Source of the DNA: Sinomonas albida
Lineage (GTDB): Bacteria; Actinomycetota; Actinomycetes; Actinomycetales; Micrococcaceae
Direction of reading: 5' to 3'
NCBI RefSeq assembly: GCF_004919045.1
Contig: NZ_SWDW01000002.1
Span: 124,001-188,000, forward strand
Length of the DNA stretch: 64,000 bases
The first letter of the stretch is position 1; the number at the start of each line of letters is the position of its first letter. Shown piece by piece: positions 17,380-26,401 of the stretch. Under the pieces are notes generated by a model, which saw only the letters and a list, made by a program, of their open reading frames with translations, searched no databases and was not told the DNA's origin. The position numbers were made by a program, and so were the translations under genes.

Positions 17380-17865
17380 ATGACCGAGCAGCACCGCGCC
17401 GACGGCCGTTCCGAGACCGACGAGACCACCGATCACGACTACGATCCCACGGCAAGCTCCCTCAAGGGCAACGTGGACTCCGCCGTCATGGAGGAGCTTC
17501 TCTCGATCCGGTCAAGCATCGACAACTTCGACGCGACGCTCGTCTACCTTCTCGCGGAGCGCTTCAAGGTGACGCAGCGCGTCGGGTGGCTCAAAGCCAA
17601 GCATCATCTTCCGCCGGCGGACCCGGCCCGGGAGGCCGCTCAGATCGCGCGCCTGCGTCGCCTCGCCGAGGACGCCCAGCTGGACCCGGCCTTCGCGGAG
17701 AAGTTCCTCAACTTCATCATCAGCGAGGTCATTCGGCACCACCAGGCCATCTCCGAGGATCACCATTCCCGGCAGAATCGCGACACGGTCAATGGCAACT
17801 ATTTCGCGGACTCCCCGGGGGCAGGCGATCCCGACGGGGCCAGCAGCGCGCCCGGCCAGGCCTGA
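17380..17865 (+). CDS. chorismate mutase, AroQ type
   Basis: A 161-residue protein whose central helical part is an AroQ chorismate mutase: LLSIRSSIDNFDATLVYLLAER and the RFKVTQRVGWLKAKH stretch with the active-site Arg and Lys, then the C-terminal helices with FLNFIISEVIRHHQ. It converts chorismate to prephenate for phenylalanine and tyrosine. A disordered acidic N-terminus of about 35 residues and a short tail extend it beyond the 90-residue core. It is cytoplasmic: there is no signal peptide, unlike the secreted AroQ enzymes. The next gene begins three bases after its stop. Confidence 0.9.
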   Translation: MTEQHRADGRSETDETTDHDYDPTASSLKGNVDSAVMEELLSIRSSIDNFDATLVYLLAERFKVTQRVGWLKAKHHLPPADPAREAAQIARLRRLAEDAQLDPAFAEKFLNFIISEVIRHHQAISEDHHSRQNRDTVNGNYFADSPGAGDPDGASSAPGQA

Positions 17866-17868
17866 GGC

Positions 17869-18885
17869 GTGACCGGACAGGTCAGCGCGACAGGGCTTGG
17901 CGATTGGCCCGGCACGGATCCGCTCGAGGCCGCGAGGGCCATTCGGGGCGAGCTGGGATCGCCGCACCTGCCGTTCCTCGCCGAGCTCCCGGATCGCGGC
18001 GTGGGCTCGGATCCTGTGGGCCGTACCGCCTCGCTCCTTGTTGATCTCCACGCCGACGTTCAGCCGCACGGCTGGCGCGTCGTCGACCGCCCGGGCAGGG
18101 ACGCCGTGCATGCGGCGTCTGCGCTCGCCACGGATCTCAACGTCCTCGCCGATGTCGTCGGTGCGGAGGACGTTCACGCCGAAGGGCTCCAGGTCCGGAT
18201 CCTCGGCCCCCTGAGCCTCATGGCCGGCCTTTATCTCCACAACGGCGAACGCGTGCTCGCTGACGTGGGAGCCCGCCGCGACATCGCCCAGTCGCTCGCG
18301 GCGGGGGTGGGTCCGTTCCTTGAGCGAGTCAGGTCGGCAGTACCCGGCGCCAAGCTCACAGTCCAGCTTGCGGAGCCCGAGGCTGCGCGGGTCCTCGCCG
18401 GATTGCTACCGACGGCAAGCGGCTACCGAACGCTCCGCTCGGTGCCTCGATCCGAGGCGCACACCGCTTGGAGCGCCCTCGCCGAGGCGCTTAGGGTGGC
18501 GGGCGCCGACGAGGTCATCGTGTCCGCCGAGGCCTGGGAGGCGCCGATTGCAGGAATCCTCGAGGCAGGGGCGAACGGCGTCGCCCTTCCGTTCGAAGGC
18601 CTCACCGTCCCGCAGTGGGAACAGCTCGCCGGCGCCGTCGAGGCCGGAGCGCGCGTCTGGCTCGGCGCGATGCCGCTCGACGCCTCCCCGAAGACTCGCA
18701 CGGGTTATGTGGCCGAGCGGATCCTGCGGCCGTGGCGCCAGCTCGGCCTCCCCCTGAGCGCGCTCGAGGCCGTCAGGCTCACGCCTGCGGGGAGCCTCGC
18801 GTCGCTGAGCCCCGAACGGGCGACGGCGGCACTCACCCGCCTCGTCAAGCTCACCGACGCGGTCAATCAGCTGGCGCTGGGCTGA
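17869..18885 (+). CDS. MetE-like (cobalamin-independent methionine synthase C-terminal-like) protein
   Basis: A 338-residue protein resembling the UROD/MetE-like superfamily and M. tuberculosis Rv3015c. The N-terminal pattern ATGLGDWPGTDPLEAAR followed by LPFLAELPDRGVGSD is the hallmark of that actinobacterial family. It is half the size of MetE. I do not see a complete Cys/His zinc site of methionine synthase, so catalytic synthesis of methionine is uncertain. The GTG start lies three bases after the chorismate mutase stop, suggesting coupling. In related genomes it lies near ligA, which is not present here. Confidence 0.75.
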   Translation: MTGQVSATGLGDWPGTDPLEAARAIRGELGSPHLPFLAELPDRGVGSDPVGRTASLLVDLHADVQPHGWRVVDRPGRDAVHAASALATDLNVLADVVGAEDVHAEGLQVRILGPLSLMAGLYLHNGERVLADVGARRDIAQSLAAGVGPFLERVRSAVPGAKLTVQLAEPEAARVLAGLLPTASGYRTLRSVPRSEAHTAWSALAEALRVAGADEVIVSAEAWEAPIAGILEAGANGVALPFEGLTVPQWEQLAGAVEAGARVWLGAMPLDASPKTRTGYVAERILRPWRQLGLPLSALEAVRLTPAGSLASLSPERATAALTRLVKLTDAVNQLALG

Positions 18886-18948
18886 GCACCAAGCCAAGAC
18901 CTCGGGCGCGGGAGCGGCGGCGCTCACCCGGCTGTCCGGGCGAGCGCG

Positions 18949-19836
18949 TCACTCGCCTCGTTGCCGGAGGTGCGCTTCGGCGAGCGCGTCCATCTCCTCG
19001 TCGGTGAGATCGTCGAAGCCCTTGGCCTCGTGGCGGTCGTTCCGGCTGAAGCGCACGAACATGAGGATGATGAGCGGGAGATCGACGATCTCGGCGATGA
19101 ACCACAGGATGTCGCCCGCGAGCTGCTGATCGCGCAGCGGCGACGGGAACCACGAGGGTGCGCCGGCCGGCCACGAGGTGACTTTGTCGAGCACGGTGTC
19201 GTTGAGCCGCAGCGCGATTCCGGGAATCGCGTCGGCCAAGAGCTCGATGAACACATAGACGAACTCAAGCAGGATGAAGCTCGACGAGCGGTGGAAACCC
19301 TCGCCCTCGACGATCGGGAGGACGAGTACGAGGCCCAAGAGGGGAACGATGAAGCTCAGGGCCCCGCTGGCGATCGGATCGGCCCGGTACGTGTGGAGCA
19401 GCGGCGTCAGGAAGGTCCCGAACAGGACCAGCCCCAGGATGGGCGCGACGAAGGCGTTGCCCAGGAGTCGCATGGCGCGGCTTTCCATGACCGCATCCAG
19501 CCGCCGTCGTCCGTCCTCGCCGAGCGCGGCCCGGGCGAGGCCCAAAGGCCGGCCGATCCCCGCGAGCAGCGGCACCACGAAGAAGATGAGCGAGATCTTG
19601 AGCGTGAAGGCCCAGCGCAGCTGCGAACCATAGGCTCCGGTGAAGCCGCACGTGAGGGCGAGGTAAGGCACGATGCCCAGAACGTAGAAGCACAGCGCTC
19701 GCCAGAGCGGCCAGTGCTCGCCCTGACGCGCCGCGCCCCGCAGCCCGATTCCGTACGCGATCGCGGCGGCGAGGGCGAGGATGAGGGCGGCTGGGTCTAG
19801 CGTGACGGCGCTTAGCGCGGTCGAGAGGGGTGGCAC
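18949..19836 (-). CDS. ctaG: cytochrome c oxidase assembly protein, CtaG (caa3) family
   Basis: A 295-residue multi-pass membrane protein of the caa3-type CtaG family, which helps insert copper into cytochrome oxidase. About seven hydrophobic segments are visible, beginning ALILALAAAIAYGIGLRG, with the family segments FTLKISLIFFVVPLL, LLHTYRADP and a late IVDLPLIILMFVRF helix. The C-terminus is acidic and cytoplasmic. It starts with GTG, six bases after TAAAAT on the minus strand, suggesting a leaderless message. It is divergent from mtrA, so the 124-bp gap holds promoters in both directions. Confidence 0.85.
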   Translation of the reverse strand: MPPLSTALSAVTLDPAALILALAAAIAYGIGLRGAARQGEHWPLWRALCFYVLGIVPYLALTCGFTGAYGSQLRWAFTLKISLIFFVVPLLAGIGRPLGLARAALGEDGRRRLDAVMESRAMRLLGNAFVAPILGLVLFGTFLTPLLHTYRADPIASGALSFIVPLLGLVLVLPIVEGEGFHRSSSFILLEFVYVFIELLADAIPGIALRLNDTVLDKVTSWPAGAPSWFPSPLRDQQLAGDILWFIAEIVDLPLIILMFVRFSRNDRHEAKGFDDLTDEEMDALAEAHLRQRGE

Positions 19837-19842
19837 GTGCGA

Positions 19843-19848
19843 ATTTTA
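19843..19848 (-). promoter_or_regulatory. -10 box TAAAAT for leaderless ctaG
   Basis: On the minus strand TAAAAT lies six bases before the GTG at 19836. No ribosome site is present. Confidence 0.6.
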
Positions 19849-19887
19849 GGACACGGGCCTGAAACCCGGCTGAATGCGTGCGCCGAC

Positions 19888-19893
19888 TAGAAT
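19888..19893 (+). promoter_or_regulatory. -10 box TAGAAT of the mtrA operon
   Basis: TAGAAT lies 67 bases before the mtrA start. Unlike its neighbours, mtrA has a normal leader and a GGGGGAGAG ribosome site. Confidence 0.45.
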
Positions 19894-19960
19894 AGAACAA
19901 CGCATTGGGCGGGCGTGCCGTGAGCGCCCCGCAAGGCAAACTTGGGGGAGAGTGGAAGGC

Positions 19961-20635
19961 ATGAAGGCACGCATTCTGGTAGTGGACGACGACGAGGCCC
20001 TCGCCGAGATGATTGGCATCGTTCTGCGCAACGACGGTTTCGAGCCGGTCTTCTGCGCAGACGGGGCCGAGGCTCTCGACGTGTACCGCACCCAGAAGCC
20101 TGACCTCGTGCTGCTCGACCTCATGCTCCCCGGCCTCGACGGCATCGAGGTGTGCCGTCGGATCCGGTCCGAGTCGGATGTGCCGATCGTCATGCTGACC
20201 GCCAAGTCGGACACTTCAGACGTGGTGCGCGGCCTCGAATCCGGTGCCGACGACTACGTGCCGAAGCCCTTCAAGCCCGCCGAGCTCGTGGCCCGCGTCC
20301 GCGCCCGGCTGCGCCCCGGTGAGGCGAAGACGCCGGAGACGCTGCGGATCGGCGACGTGCAGATCGACGTCGCCGGCCATACCGTGCGGCGCGGCGAGGC
20401 GGCGATCGCGCTCACGCCCCTCGAGTTCGACCTCCTCGTCGCCCTCGCGCGCAAGCCGTGGCAGGTGTTCACGCGCGAGCTCCTCCTCGAGCAGGTGTGG
20501 GGCTACCGCCACGCGGCCGACACCCGCCTCGTCAACGTCCATGTCCAGCGGCTGCGCTCGAAGATCGAGCGCGATCCTGAGGCGCCCGAGATCGTCCTCA
20601 CGGTGCGCGGCGTCGGATACAAAGCCGGGACCTAA
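19961..20635 (+). CDS. mtrA: response regulator MtrA
   Basis: A 224-residue OmpR/PhoB-type response regulator. The receiver domain shows the acidic pair in VVDDDE, the phosphorylated Asp53 in LLDLMLPG, the Thr of VMLTAKSD and the Lys of PKPF. The C-terminal winged helix has FDLLVALARKPWQVFTRELL and RLVNVHVQRLRSKIE. MtrA controls cell-wall hydrolase, division and replication genes in actinobacteria. An in-frame extension to 19874 is rejected because the ATG at 19961 has GGGGGAGAG upstream and matches the MtrA start (MKARILVVDDD). It begins the mtrA-mtrB-lpqB operon. Confidence 0.96.
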   Translation: MKARILVVDDDEALAEMIGIVLRNDGFEPVFCADGAEALDVYRTQKPDLVLLDLMLPGLDGIEVCRRIRSESDVPIVMLTAKSDTSDVVRGLESGADDYVPKPFKPAELVARVRARLRPGEAKTPETLRIGDVQIDVAGHTVRRGEAAIALTPLEFDLLVALARKPWQVFTRELLLEQVWGYRHAADTRLVNVHVQRLRSKIERDPEAPEIVLTVRGVGYKAGT

Positions 20636-20647
20636 GCCGAGGCACTC

Positions 20648-22417
20648 ATGGAACACCCCTCCCGGCGCAGAGTCCGGCGGTTCGCGCGGCGCGCGTGGAT
20701 CGCGCTTGCGCGTTTTCGGCGCGCCGCCATGCGGGTGATCCGCTGGGCCCTCCGAATCCCGGGCCTGATCCGGATGGCGTTTGTTCGCCGTTGGAGGCGA
20801 TCCCTCCAGTTCCGAACTGTGCTCATCACGCTCGTGCTGGCCTGTGTCTCGATCCTCGGCGTCGGGGTCTACCTCTCCAACCAGATTGCCAACAGCCTCT
20901 TCCAAGAGCGGCTCACCCAGGCGGAGCAGCAGACCCGCCAGAGCGTGAACCAGGTCCAGGAGACGTTCGACGGCGCGCAGGTCACCGACCAGCAGGGCGT
21001 GCTCAAGCTCGTGAACGACACGCTCGCAACTCTCGAGGCCAGGGACTCGGGAACGCCGCGACAGTACGTCTTCCTCGCCGTCCCGAACCAGGACCAGCCC
21101 CGCAACCGCTGGGTGGACAGCCGCGCGTCGTACCTCCGCACGGAGAACGACATCCCGCAGTCCCTCCGGCAGGCGGTCGAGGGATCGCAGCAGCCGCAGC
21201 AGTTCTGGGAGTCGATCCCGCTCACGGTCGACAACACGACCCACCCCGCGATTGCGGTGGGCAACAAGGTCAGCTTCGGCGGCACGGTGTACGAGCTCTA
21301 CCTGCTTTACGACGTCCAGTCCGCCCAGGACACCCTCGACGAGATGCAGAGCGTCCTGTGGTTCGCAGGCGTCTTCCTCATCCTGCTCATCGGCGTGATC
21401 GTCTGGATCGTGACGCGAAGCGTCGTGAGTCCCGTGGGCCATGCCGCCGCCGTCTCCGAGAAGCTGGCGGCGGGGCAGCTCGAGGAGCGTATGGCCGTCG
21501 AGGGCGAGGACGAGGTGGCGCGCCTCGCGAAGTCCTTCAATCACATGGCCGCGAGCCTCCAGGAGCAGATCACCCAGCTCGCGACGCTGTCCCAGATGCA
21601 GCAGCGCTTCGTTTCCGACGTCTCGCACGAGCTGCGCACTCCGCTGACGACCGTCCGTATGGCCGCCGAGGTGCTGCACGACGCGCGCGACCAGTTCGAC
21701 CCGATCAACAAGCGCTCTGCCGAGCTCCTGTACAACCAGGTCGAGCGCTTCCAGGCGCTCCTCAACGACCTGCTCGAGATCTCCCGCTTCGACGCCGGCG
21801 TCGCGCGGCTGGACCTCGAGCCCCAGGACATCGTCTCGGTCGTCCGCAACGTCATTGATGCTGCCGCCCCGATCGCAGTGTCGTGCGGCTCGGAAGTCCG
21901 CCTCTACAGCCGGGCGTCGAGCATCGTCGTCGACATGGACGCGCGGCGCATCGAGCGGGTCCTGCGGAATCTCCTGCTCAACGCCCTCGAGCACGGAGAG
22001 GGGAACCGAGTCGAGATCTTCATCGCAGCGAACACGGACGCCGTCGGAGTCGCGGTCCGCGATCATGGGATCGGAATGACCCCCTCCGAGGCCGCGCGCG
22101 TGTTCGACCGCTTCTGGCGCGCCGACCCAGCCCGCGCCCGCAAGACGGGCGGATCGGGCCTCGGTCTTTCGATCGCGACCGAGGACGTCAAGCTCCACGG
22201 CGGTTGGCTCCAGGCGTGGGGCCGCCGTGGTGAGGGCTCCGTGTTCCGGCTCACGCTTCCGCTGCATTCCGGCGGCACGATTGCCGGCTCTCCCGTTGCG
22301 CTCGAGCCGAGCGGTGCGGCACTCCCGCTCGAGCACGGCGGGACGCGGGGGATCGTCGTCGGCACCGGCACGCTGCTCAACGCGACGCCCGTCCGCACTG
22401 ACCGGGAGAGCCAGTGA
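20648..22417 (+). CDS. mtrB: sensor histidine kinase MtrB
   Basis: The membrane kinase partner of MtrA, 589 residues. A long Arg-rich cytoplasmic N-terminus (1-55) is followed by transmembrane helix 1 (about 57-77), an extracytoplasmic sensor of about 160 residues, helix 2 (about 238-256), HAMP (about 258-310), and the dimerisation domain with phosphorylated His327 in DVSHELRTPL. The ATP-binding domain has NLLLNALEH (N box), RDHGIGM (G1) and GGSGLGLSI (G2). It starts 12 bases after mtrA and its stop overlaps the lpqB start by three bases, so the three proteins are made together. Confidence 0.95.
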   Translation: MEHPSRRRVRRFARRAWIALARFRRAAMRVIRWALRIPGLIRMAFVRRWRRSLQFRTVLITLVLACVSILGVGVYLSNQIANSLFQERLTQAEQQTRQSVNQVQETFDGAQVTDQQGVLKLVNDTLATLEARDSGTPRQYVFLAVPNQDQPRNRWVDSRASYLRTENDIPQSLRQAVEGSQQPQQFWESIPLTVDNTTHPAIAVGNKVSFGGTVYELYLLYDVQSAQDTLDEMQSVLWFAGVFLILLIGVIVWIVTRSVVSPVGHAAAVSEKLAAGQLEERMAVEGEDEVARLAKSFNHMAASLQEQITQLATLSQMQQRFVSDVSHELRTPLTTVRMAAEVLHDARDQFDPINKRSAELLYNQVERFQALLNDLLEISRFDAGVARLDLEPQDIVSVVRNVIDAAAPIAVSCGSEVRLYSRASSIVVDMDARRIERVLRNLLLNALEHGEGNRVEIFIAANTDAVGVAVRDHGIGMTPSEAARVFDRFWRADPARARKTGGSGLGLSIATEDVKLHGGWLQAWGRRGEGSVFRLTLPLHSGGTIAGSPVALEPSGAALPLEHGGTRGIVVGTGTLLNATPVRTDRESQ

Positions 22418-24207
22418 AGCCCTTGAGGCGCTCGCGATTCGCCTGGCTCTCCCGGCCTTGGCTCTCCCGGGCCTGGCTCTCCCGGGCCTGGTCGTCTCGG
22501 CTCCTGGGCGCGGCCGGCGCCTTGTTCGCCGTCGTCCTCACCGTCTCGGCGTGCGCGCAGATTCCGACGGCGGGGGCAGTCGGGACGAGCAAGGACGGCG
22601 GTTCCGCGATCGGCAACGCGCCGCAGTACATCCCGTTGGGGCCGCAGTCGGGCGCCGGGCCGCAGTCGATCATCGAGGGATTCTTCAACGCAGGCTCGGG
22701 CTACCAGAACGACTTCACCGTCGCGCGCCAATTCCTCGCGCCGTCCAACGCGGTTTCCTGGAAGCCGAGCCAGCGGACGCTCGTCTACCGGGGGAGTGCG
22801 TCGGTGGTGAGTGCGGGCAGGCCGAATGCGTACCGCTATGAGCTCGACGTCGCGTACTCCGTGGACCAAGACGGCATCATGACGCAGTACCCTCCGGGGA
22901 CCAAGCAGTCCATCGACGTCGAGGTGAGCCAGATTGACGGGCAGTGGCGCGTCTCGAAACTCCCGGACGGGACCGTGATCCCCGAGGAGACGTTCAAGGT
23001 CCTCTACCGCGCCTTCTCTGTCTACTTCTACGACCCCAGCTTCGCGGTGCTTGTCCCGGACGTGCGTTGGTTCATCGACAATTCGGGTGTCGCCAAGTCG
23101 CTCGTGAGCGCCGTGATCGCCGGTCCCGCGCCGTATCTCAAGACCGCTGTCGCCAGCGCGTTCCCGCCCAGCATCCGGCTCGAGCGCGAGTCCGTCCCGA
23201 TCGTGGGGACCATCGCGCAGGTCGACTTGACCTCGGAGCTGAGGGACGCCTCGTTCACGGACCGGCAGCGCATGCACAGCCAGCTCGTCAGGACCTTCGC
23301 TGCGCTCCCCAGCGTGGGGGGAGTGTCGCTGCGCACGAACCAGACCGAGGTGGCGATCGAGGATCCCGCAACGGGAAAGCTGCCGGACCCGATCGTGGAC
23401 CCCAAGGTCCCCGCATGGCAGGTCGGCATCGCGGACAACCAGATCGTGCAGTACGGATCGAAGCAGGCTTCGAAGATCGATGGGCTCGGCTCCGTCGCGG
23501 CCTTCGGCCCGTCGTCCCCGGCGAGCGACACGGAACAGCACCTCTATGCCTTCCTCGGCGCCGACGGGAAGGCTCTGTACTCGCTCATTCCCGGCCAGCC
23601 AGCACGTCTGCTCGACTCGAGGCAGCGCTTCAGCCCGCCCTCGATCAGCCCGAGCGACTGGGTGTGGACCGCAGGACCTGGGGCCACGGGAGCGACCGAG
23701 GTCGTGGCCTACAAGCCAGTGGGCGCGCAGCCCGGAACGGACGCTCCCCACGTCACCGTGGCGGCCCCGTGGCTGAGCGGACGAACGGTCAAGTCCCTCC
23801 GGGTGGGGCGCGACGGAGTGCGCGTCCTCGTCCTCTCCGAGGCCGACGGGCAGCCGGCCCTCCAGATCGCCGGAATTGTTCGCGGTCCTGACGGAAACCC
23901 CAAGTCGCTCACGGACCCGGTCACGCTTCCGATCACTTCGAAGAGCGCTGACATCGCGCTGTGGGTCGACGAGTCGACGATCGTCGTCTCGGGCACGTCG
24001 CCCAGTGATCCCGTTTCTCCGGAGCTCGTGAGCCTCCAGGGCGGCGATCCGCGTTCGATCTCCCCGCTCGCCGGCATCGAAGCCTTGTCGGCGGGCAACG
24101 GCGAGCAGTCCATCTACGCGATGACCAAGGATGGGATCTTCCTCCTCGTCCGGACTTCGTGGACAGAGCAGGGCAAGGGGGCCTCGCAGCTCGCGTTCGC
24201 TGGGTGA
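22414..24207 (+). CDS. lpqB: lipoprotein LpqB, MtrAB accessory protein
   Basis: A 597-residue lipoprotein with a GerMN (sporulation/germination-type) domain in the first half and a beta-propeller-like second half, as in LpqB, which binds the MtrB sensor domain and modulates its activity. The signal peptide ends in the lipobox VSAC with Cys47. The signal is unusually long because the n-region holds WLSRx pentapeptide repeats encoded by a 15-bp tandem repeat. The GTG start overlaps the mtrB stop (GTGA). No terminator is obvious; 349 bases of repeat-containing non-coding sequence follow. Confidence 0.92.
   Translation: MKPLRRSRFAWLSRPWLSRAWLSRAWSSRLLGAAGALFAVVLTVSACAQIPTAGAVGTSKDGGSAIGNAPQYIPLGPQSGAGPQSIIEGFFNAGSGYQNDFTVARQFLAPSNAVSWKPSQRTLVYRGSASVVSAGRPNAYRYELDVAYSVDQDGIMTQYPPGTKQSIDVEVSQIDGQWRVSKLPDGTVIPEETFKVLYRAFSVYFYDPSFAVLVPDVRWFIDNSGVAKSLVSAVIAGPAPYLKTAVASAFPPSIRLERESVPIVGTIAQVDLTSELRDASFTDRQRMHSQLVRTFAALPSVGGVSLRTNQTEVAIEDPATGKLPDPIVDPKVPAWQVGIADNQIVQYGSKQASKIDGLGSVAAFGPSSPASDTEQHLYAFLGADGKALYSLIPGQPARLLDSRQRFSPPSISPSDWVWTAGPGATGATEVVAYKPVGAQPGTDAPHVTVAAPWLSGRTVKSLRVGRDGVRVLVLSEADGQPALQIAGIVRGPDGNPKSLTDPVTLPITSKSADIALWVDESTIVVSGTSPSDPVSPELVSLQGGDPRSISPLAGIEALSAGNGEQSIYAMTKDGIFLLVRTSWTEQGKGASQLAFAG
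22444..22503. repeat. 15-bp tandem repeat in the LpqB signal peptide
   Basis: Three 15-bp units starting TGGCTCTCCCGG (22444, 22459, 22474), the second and third identical, and a diverged fourth unit at 22489. They encode WLSRP, WLSRA, WLSRA and WSSRL. The repeat is in frame, so copy number changes would alter signal-peptide length without a frameshift. Confidence 0.9.
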
Positions 24208-24556
24208 AGGGCGGACCGGCCTGAGAGGTCGCTTTGATTACTCCTCCCCACACACCGAACGCCGCCAGCAGCCCACATGGCGCGCGATGGGGGCTGCCGG
24301 GTGAGCACGATCAAGCCAGACTGAGTCAGGGCAGTGCTGGGGTGCGTGGGCGGGGCTGAATTACACCAGTGCTGAATGACACGGGCGGGAGTGGGGGCTG
24401 CGTGGGCAATGCTGCATGAATGGCGGCAGCGCTGAATGACACGGGCGGGAGTGCTGGCTGCGTGGGCAACGCTGATGAATGGCGGCAGCGCTGAACGACA
24501 ACAGGTGGCAGCGCGGGTGCAGGGGCTGCGCTGCACGAGGGGGCGGCGAAGAATTC
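24208..24556. other. intergenic region with long tandem repeat between lpqB and comF
   Basis: A 349-bp region with no credible gene on either strand. Its second half is made of the 59-60-bp repeat annotated separately. I see no clear promoter or terminator. Confidence 0.6.
24371..24510. repeat. 59-60-bp tandem repeat
   Basis: Two nearly identical copies beginning GCTGAATGACACGGGCGGGA at 24371 and 24431 and a decayed third copy from 24490. Each contains CTGCGTGGGCAA and GAATGGCGGCAGC. A still more degenerate partial unit may precede them from about 24334. The repeat ends about 45 bases before the comF start. Confidence 0.85.
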
Positions 24557-25471
24557 ATGGATCGCGCGGAACTTGCAGAGAGCGCCGCGCGGCATGCGGC
24601 CCCTCCCGCCGGGGCCGTGCGGCGCCTCGCCGCCGCCGCGCTGAAGTCGTGGTCCGAGCTTCTTTCACTCGTCGTCCCGGTCGAATGCGCGGCGTGCCTC
24701 GCCCCGGACACCCCGCTGTGCGCGCCGTGCGCTCGCAGCCTTCGGCGTGCGACAGCGGCTCCCCGGCGCGTCGAGGAACACGCGCCGAGCCTGATGACGT
24801 ACGACGGCGAGCCCCTCCTCCACGCGGTGGCCGCCGGGTGCTACCGGGGCGAGCTCGCCCACGCGGTCCTCGCCTTCAAGAGGCACGGCACCCCGGCGCT
24901 TGCGGCGGAGCTCGCCTCCGCGCTCGCGCGCTCGCTCAAGGCGGCGGTGGGCTCGGGGGTTCCACGCGCCGGCTTTCAGGCTCGCGGCGGGCTGTGGATC
25001 GTGCCCGTCCCGACGAGCACCGCCGCCTTCGTCCGGAGAGGCTTCGACCCGCTCGGACTGCTCGTCGCGAGGCTGTCCCGGGAAGGACGTCTCCCAGGCG
25101 GGACCGCGCGAGCGCCGGTGCTGCGCCGCCGTCGCCAGAGGATCCACGAACTCCTCTCGAGCGCGGTGAGCGCTGCCGCCGAGTGGACGGGGGCGGGACA
25201 CGGCGCTGGGCAGAAGTCGCTTCGGCGTGGCCAGCGGCGCGGACGGGTCGCCGGCAGCTTCGAGGTCCGGGGGAGCAGGGCTCGGCGGTCGCTCGCGGGG
25301 AGGAGGATTGTCGTGGTCGACGACGTCCTCACGACCGGTGCGACGCTCCGCGAGGCGACACGCGCGCTTGAGGATGCGGGCGCCGTCGTGCTCGGGGCCG
25401 CCGTGATCTGTTTCGTACCAGTTCCCGAGCATCAACACGCCGAGGATTCGCAGTCGGCGGACACAGAGTGA
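24557..25471 (+). CDS. comF: ComF family amidophosphoribosyltransferase-like protein
   Basis: A 304-residue ComF/GntX-type protein. The N-terminal part carries paired cysteines (VECAACLAP then LCAPCARS) that form a zinc ribbon, and the C-terminal part is a type I phosphoribosyltransferase fold with the PRPP-binding loop VVVDDVLTTGATL. ComF proteins take part in DNA uptake or nucleotide salvage, but most are uncharacterised. It lies between lpqB and hpf, as in mycobacteria. I chose the ATG at 24557 because upstream in-frame starts fall in the tandem repeat. The middle region has an extra Gly/Ala/Arg-rich insertion. Confidence 0.85.
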   Translation: MDRAELAESAARHAAPPAGAVRRLAAAALKSWSELLSLVVPVECAACLAPDTPLCAPCARSLRRATAAPRRVEEHAPSLMTYDGEPLLHAVAAGCYRGELAHAVLAFKRHGTPALAAELASALARSLKAAVGSGVPRAGFQARGGLWIVPVPTSTAAFVRRGFDPLGLLVARLSREGRLPGGTARAPVLRRRRQRIHELLSSAVSAAAEWTGAGHGAGQKSLRRGQRRGRVAGSFEVRGSRARRSLAGRRIVVVDDVLTTGATLREATRALEDAGAVVLGAAVICFVPVPEHQHAEDSQSADTE

Positions 25472-25641
25472 ATTTCAGGGCAAGAGGGGGTGTGCAAACG
25501 GTGACAATCCACTAACGTCAGTTATGGGTTCCAGCTTGGGAGGAACCCCTCGATAGCGGCTCGGAAAGGGGCTCGACTGTCAAGCAGTAGGCCCCCAGCG
25601 AGCCGAGTTCGGGCTGACCGAAGTAATCTCTGGAGGGCACC

Positions 25642-26367
25642 ATGGAGTTCAAGATCAGCGGGCGCAACCTGACCGTGTCGGATCGTTTCCGCGAGTACGC
25701 CACCGAGAAGCTCGAGAAGATTGAGCACCTCGCCGACAAGGTGCAGCGGGTGGATGCCAAGTGCTCGAAGCAGACCAGCGCGCGCTCGGGAGGCGATCAG
25801 CTCACCGTGGAGCTCACCGTCACGGGCCGGGGGCCGGTGATTCGTGCGGAAGCGACGGCCCCGGACAAGTTCGCGGCCTTCGATCTTGCCTATGGGAAGC
25901 TGCTTGAACGGCTCAGGAGGGCCAAGGACAGGCGCAAGGTCCATCATGGAAAGCACACCCCGATCGCCGTCAACACGGCTACGGCGTCGCTCCCCGTGGT
26001 CAGTGTGGACACGCCCATCTACGCGGAGCACGCGATGGACGTGCCCGACTCGCAGTCGGACGGGAGCTCGCCCTACGAAGTCGACAATGACATTCCGGCC
26101 GGCGATTCGCCCGTCCTGATCCGCCGCAAGGTCTTCCCCGCGGCGACCCTCTCGCTCGACGACGCCGTCGACAACATGGAGCTCGTGGGACACGACTTCT
26201 ACCTCTTCATCGACTCGGACACCAACACGCCGTCCGTGGTGTACCGTCGTCGCGGATGGACGTACGGCGTCATCAGCCTCGACCAGGCCTGCGAGCCCGG
26301 AGAGACCGCCGTCGAGGAGCGGATCCTCGCCTACCGCTCCGACGACGAAGGAGCTGTCGTCCACTGA
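25642..26367 (+). CDS. hpf: long ribosome hibernation promoting factor
   Basis: A 241-residue long-form HPF. The N-terminal S30AE domain (about 1-100) begins MEFKISGRNLTVSDRFREY and binds the decoding region of the 30S subunit. The C-terminal domain (about 160-235), with SPVLIRRKVFPAATLSLDDA and SVVYRRRGWTYGVISL, mediates dimerisation of 70S particles into 100S. A strong GGAGG lies seven bases before the ATG. The 170-bp upstream gap probably contains a stress- or growth-phase-controlled promoter; TAACGT at about 25513 is one candidate -10. The next gene starts 34 bases downstream and is likely co-transcribed. Confidence 0.95.
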   Translation: MEFKISGRNLTVSDRFREYATEKLEKIEHLADKVQRVDAKCSKQTSARSGGDQLTVELTVTGRGPVIRAEATAPDKFAAFDLAYGKLLERLRRAKDRRKVHHGKHTPIAVNTATASLPVVSVDTPIYAEHAMDVPDSQSDGSSPYEVDNDIPAGDSPVLIRRKVFPAATLSLDDAVDNMELVGHDFYLFIDSDTNTPSVVYRRRGWTYGVISLDQACEPGETAVEERILAYRSDDEGAVVH

Positions 26368-26401
26368 CGGCGAGACTCGTGATGAGCTGGGAGGAGAGCA
26401 C

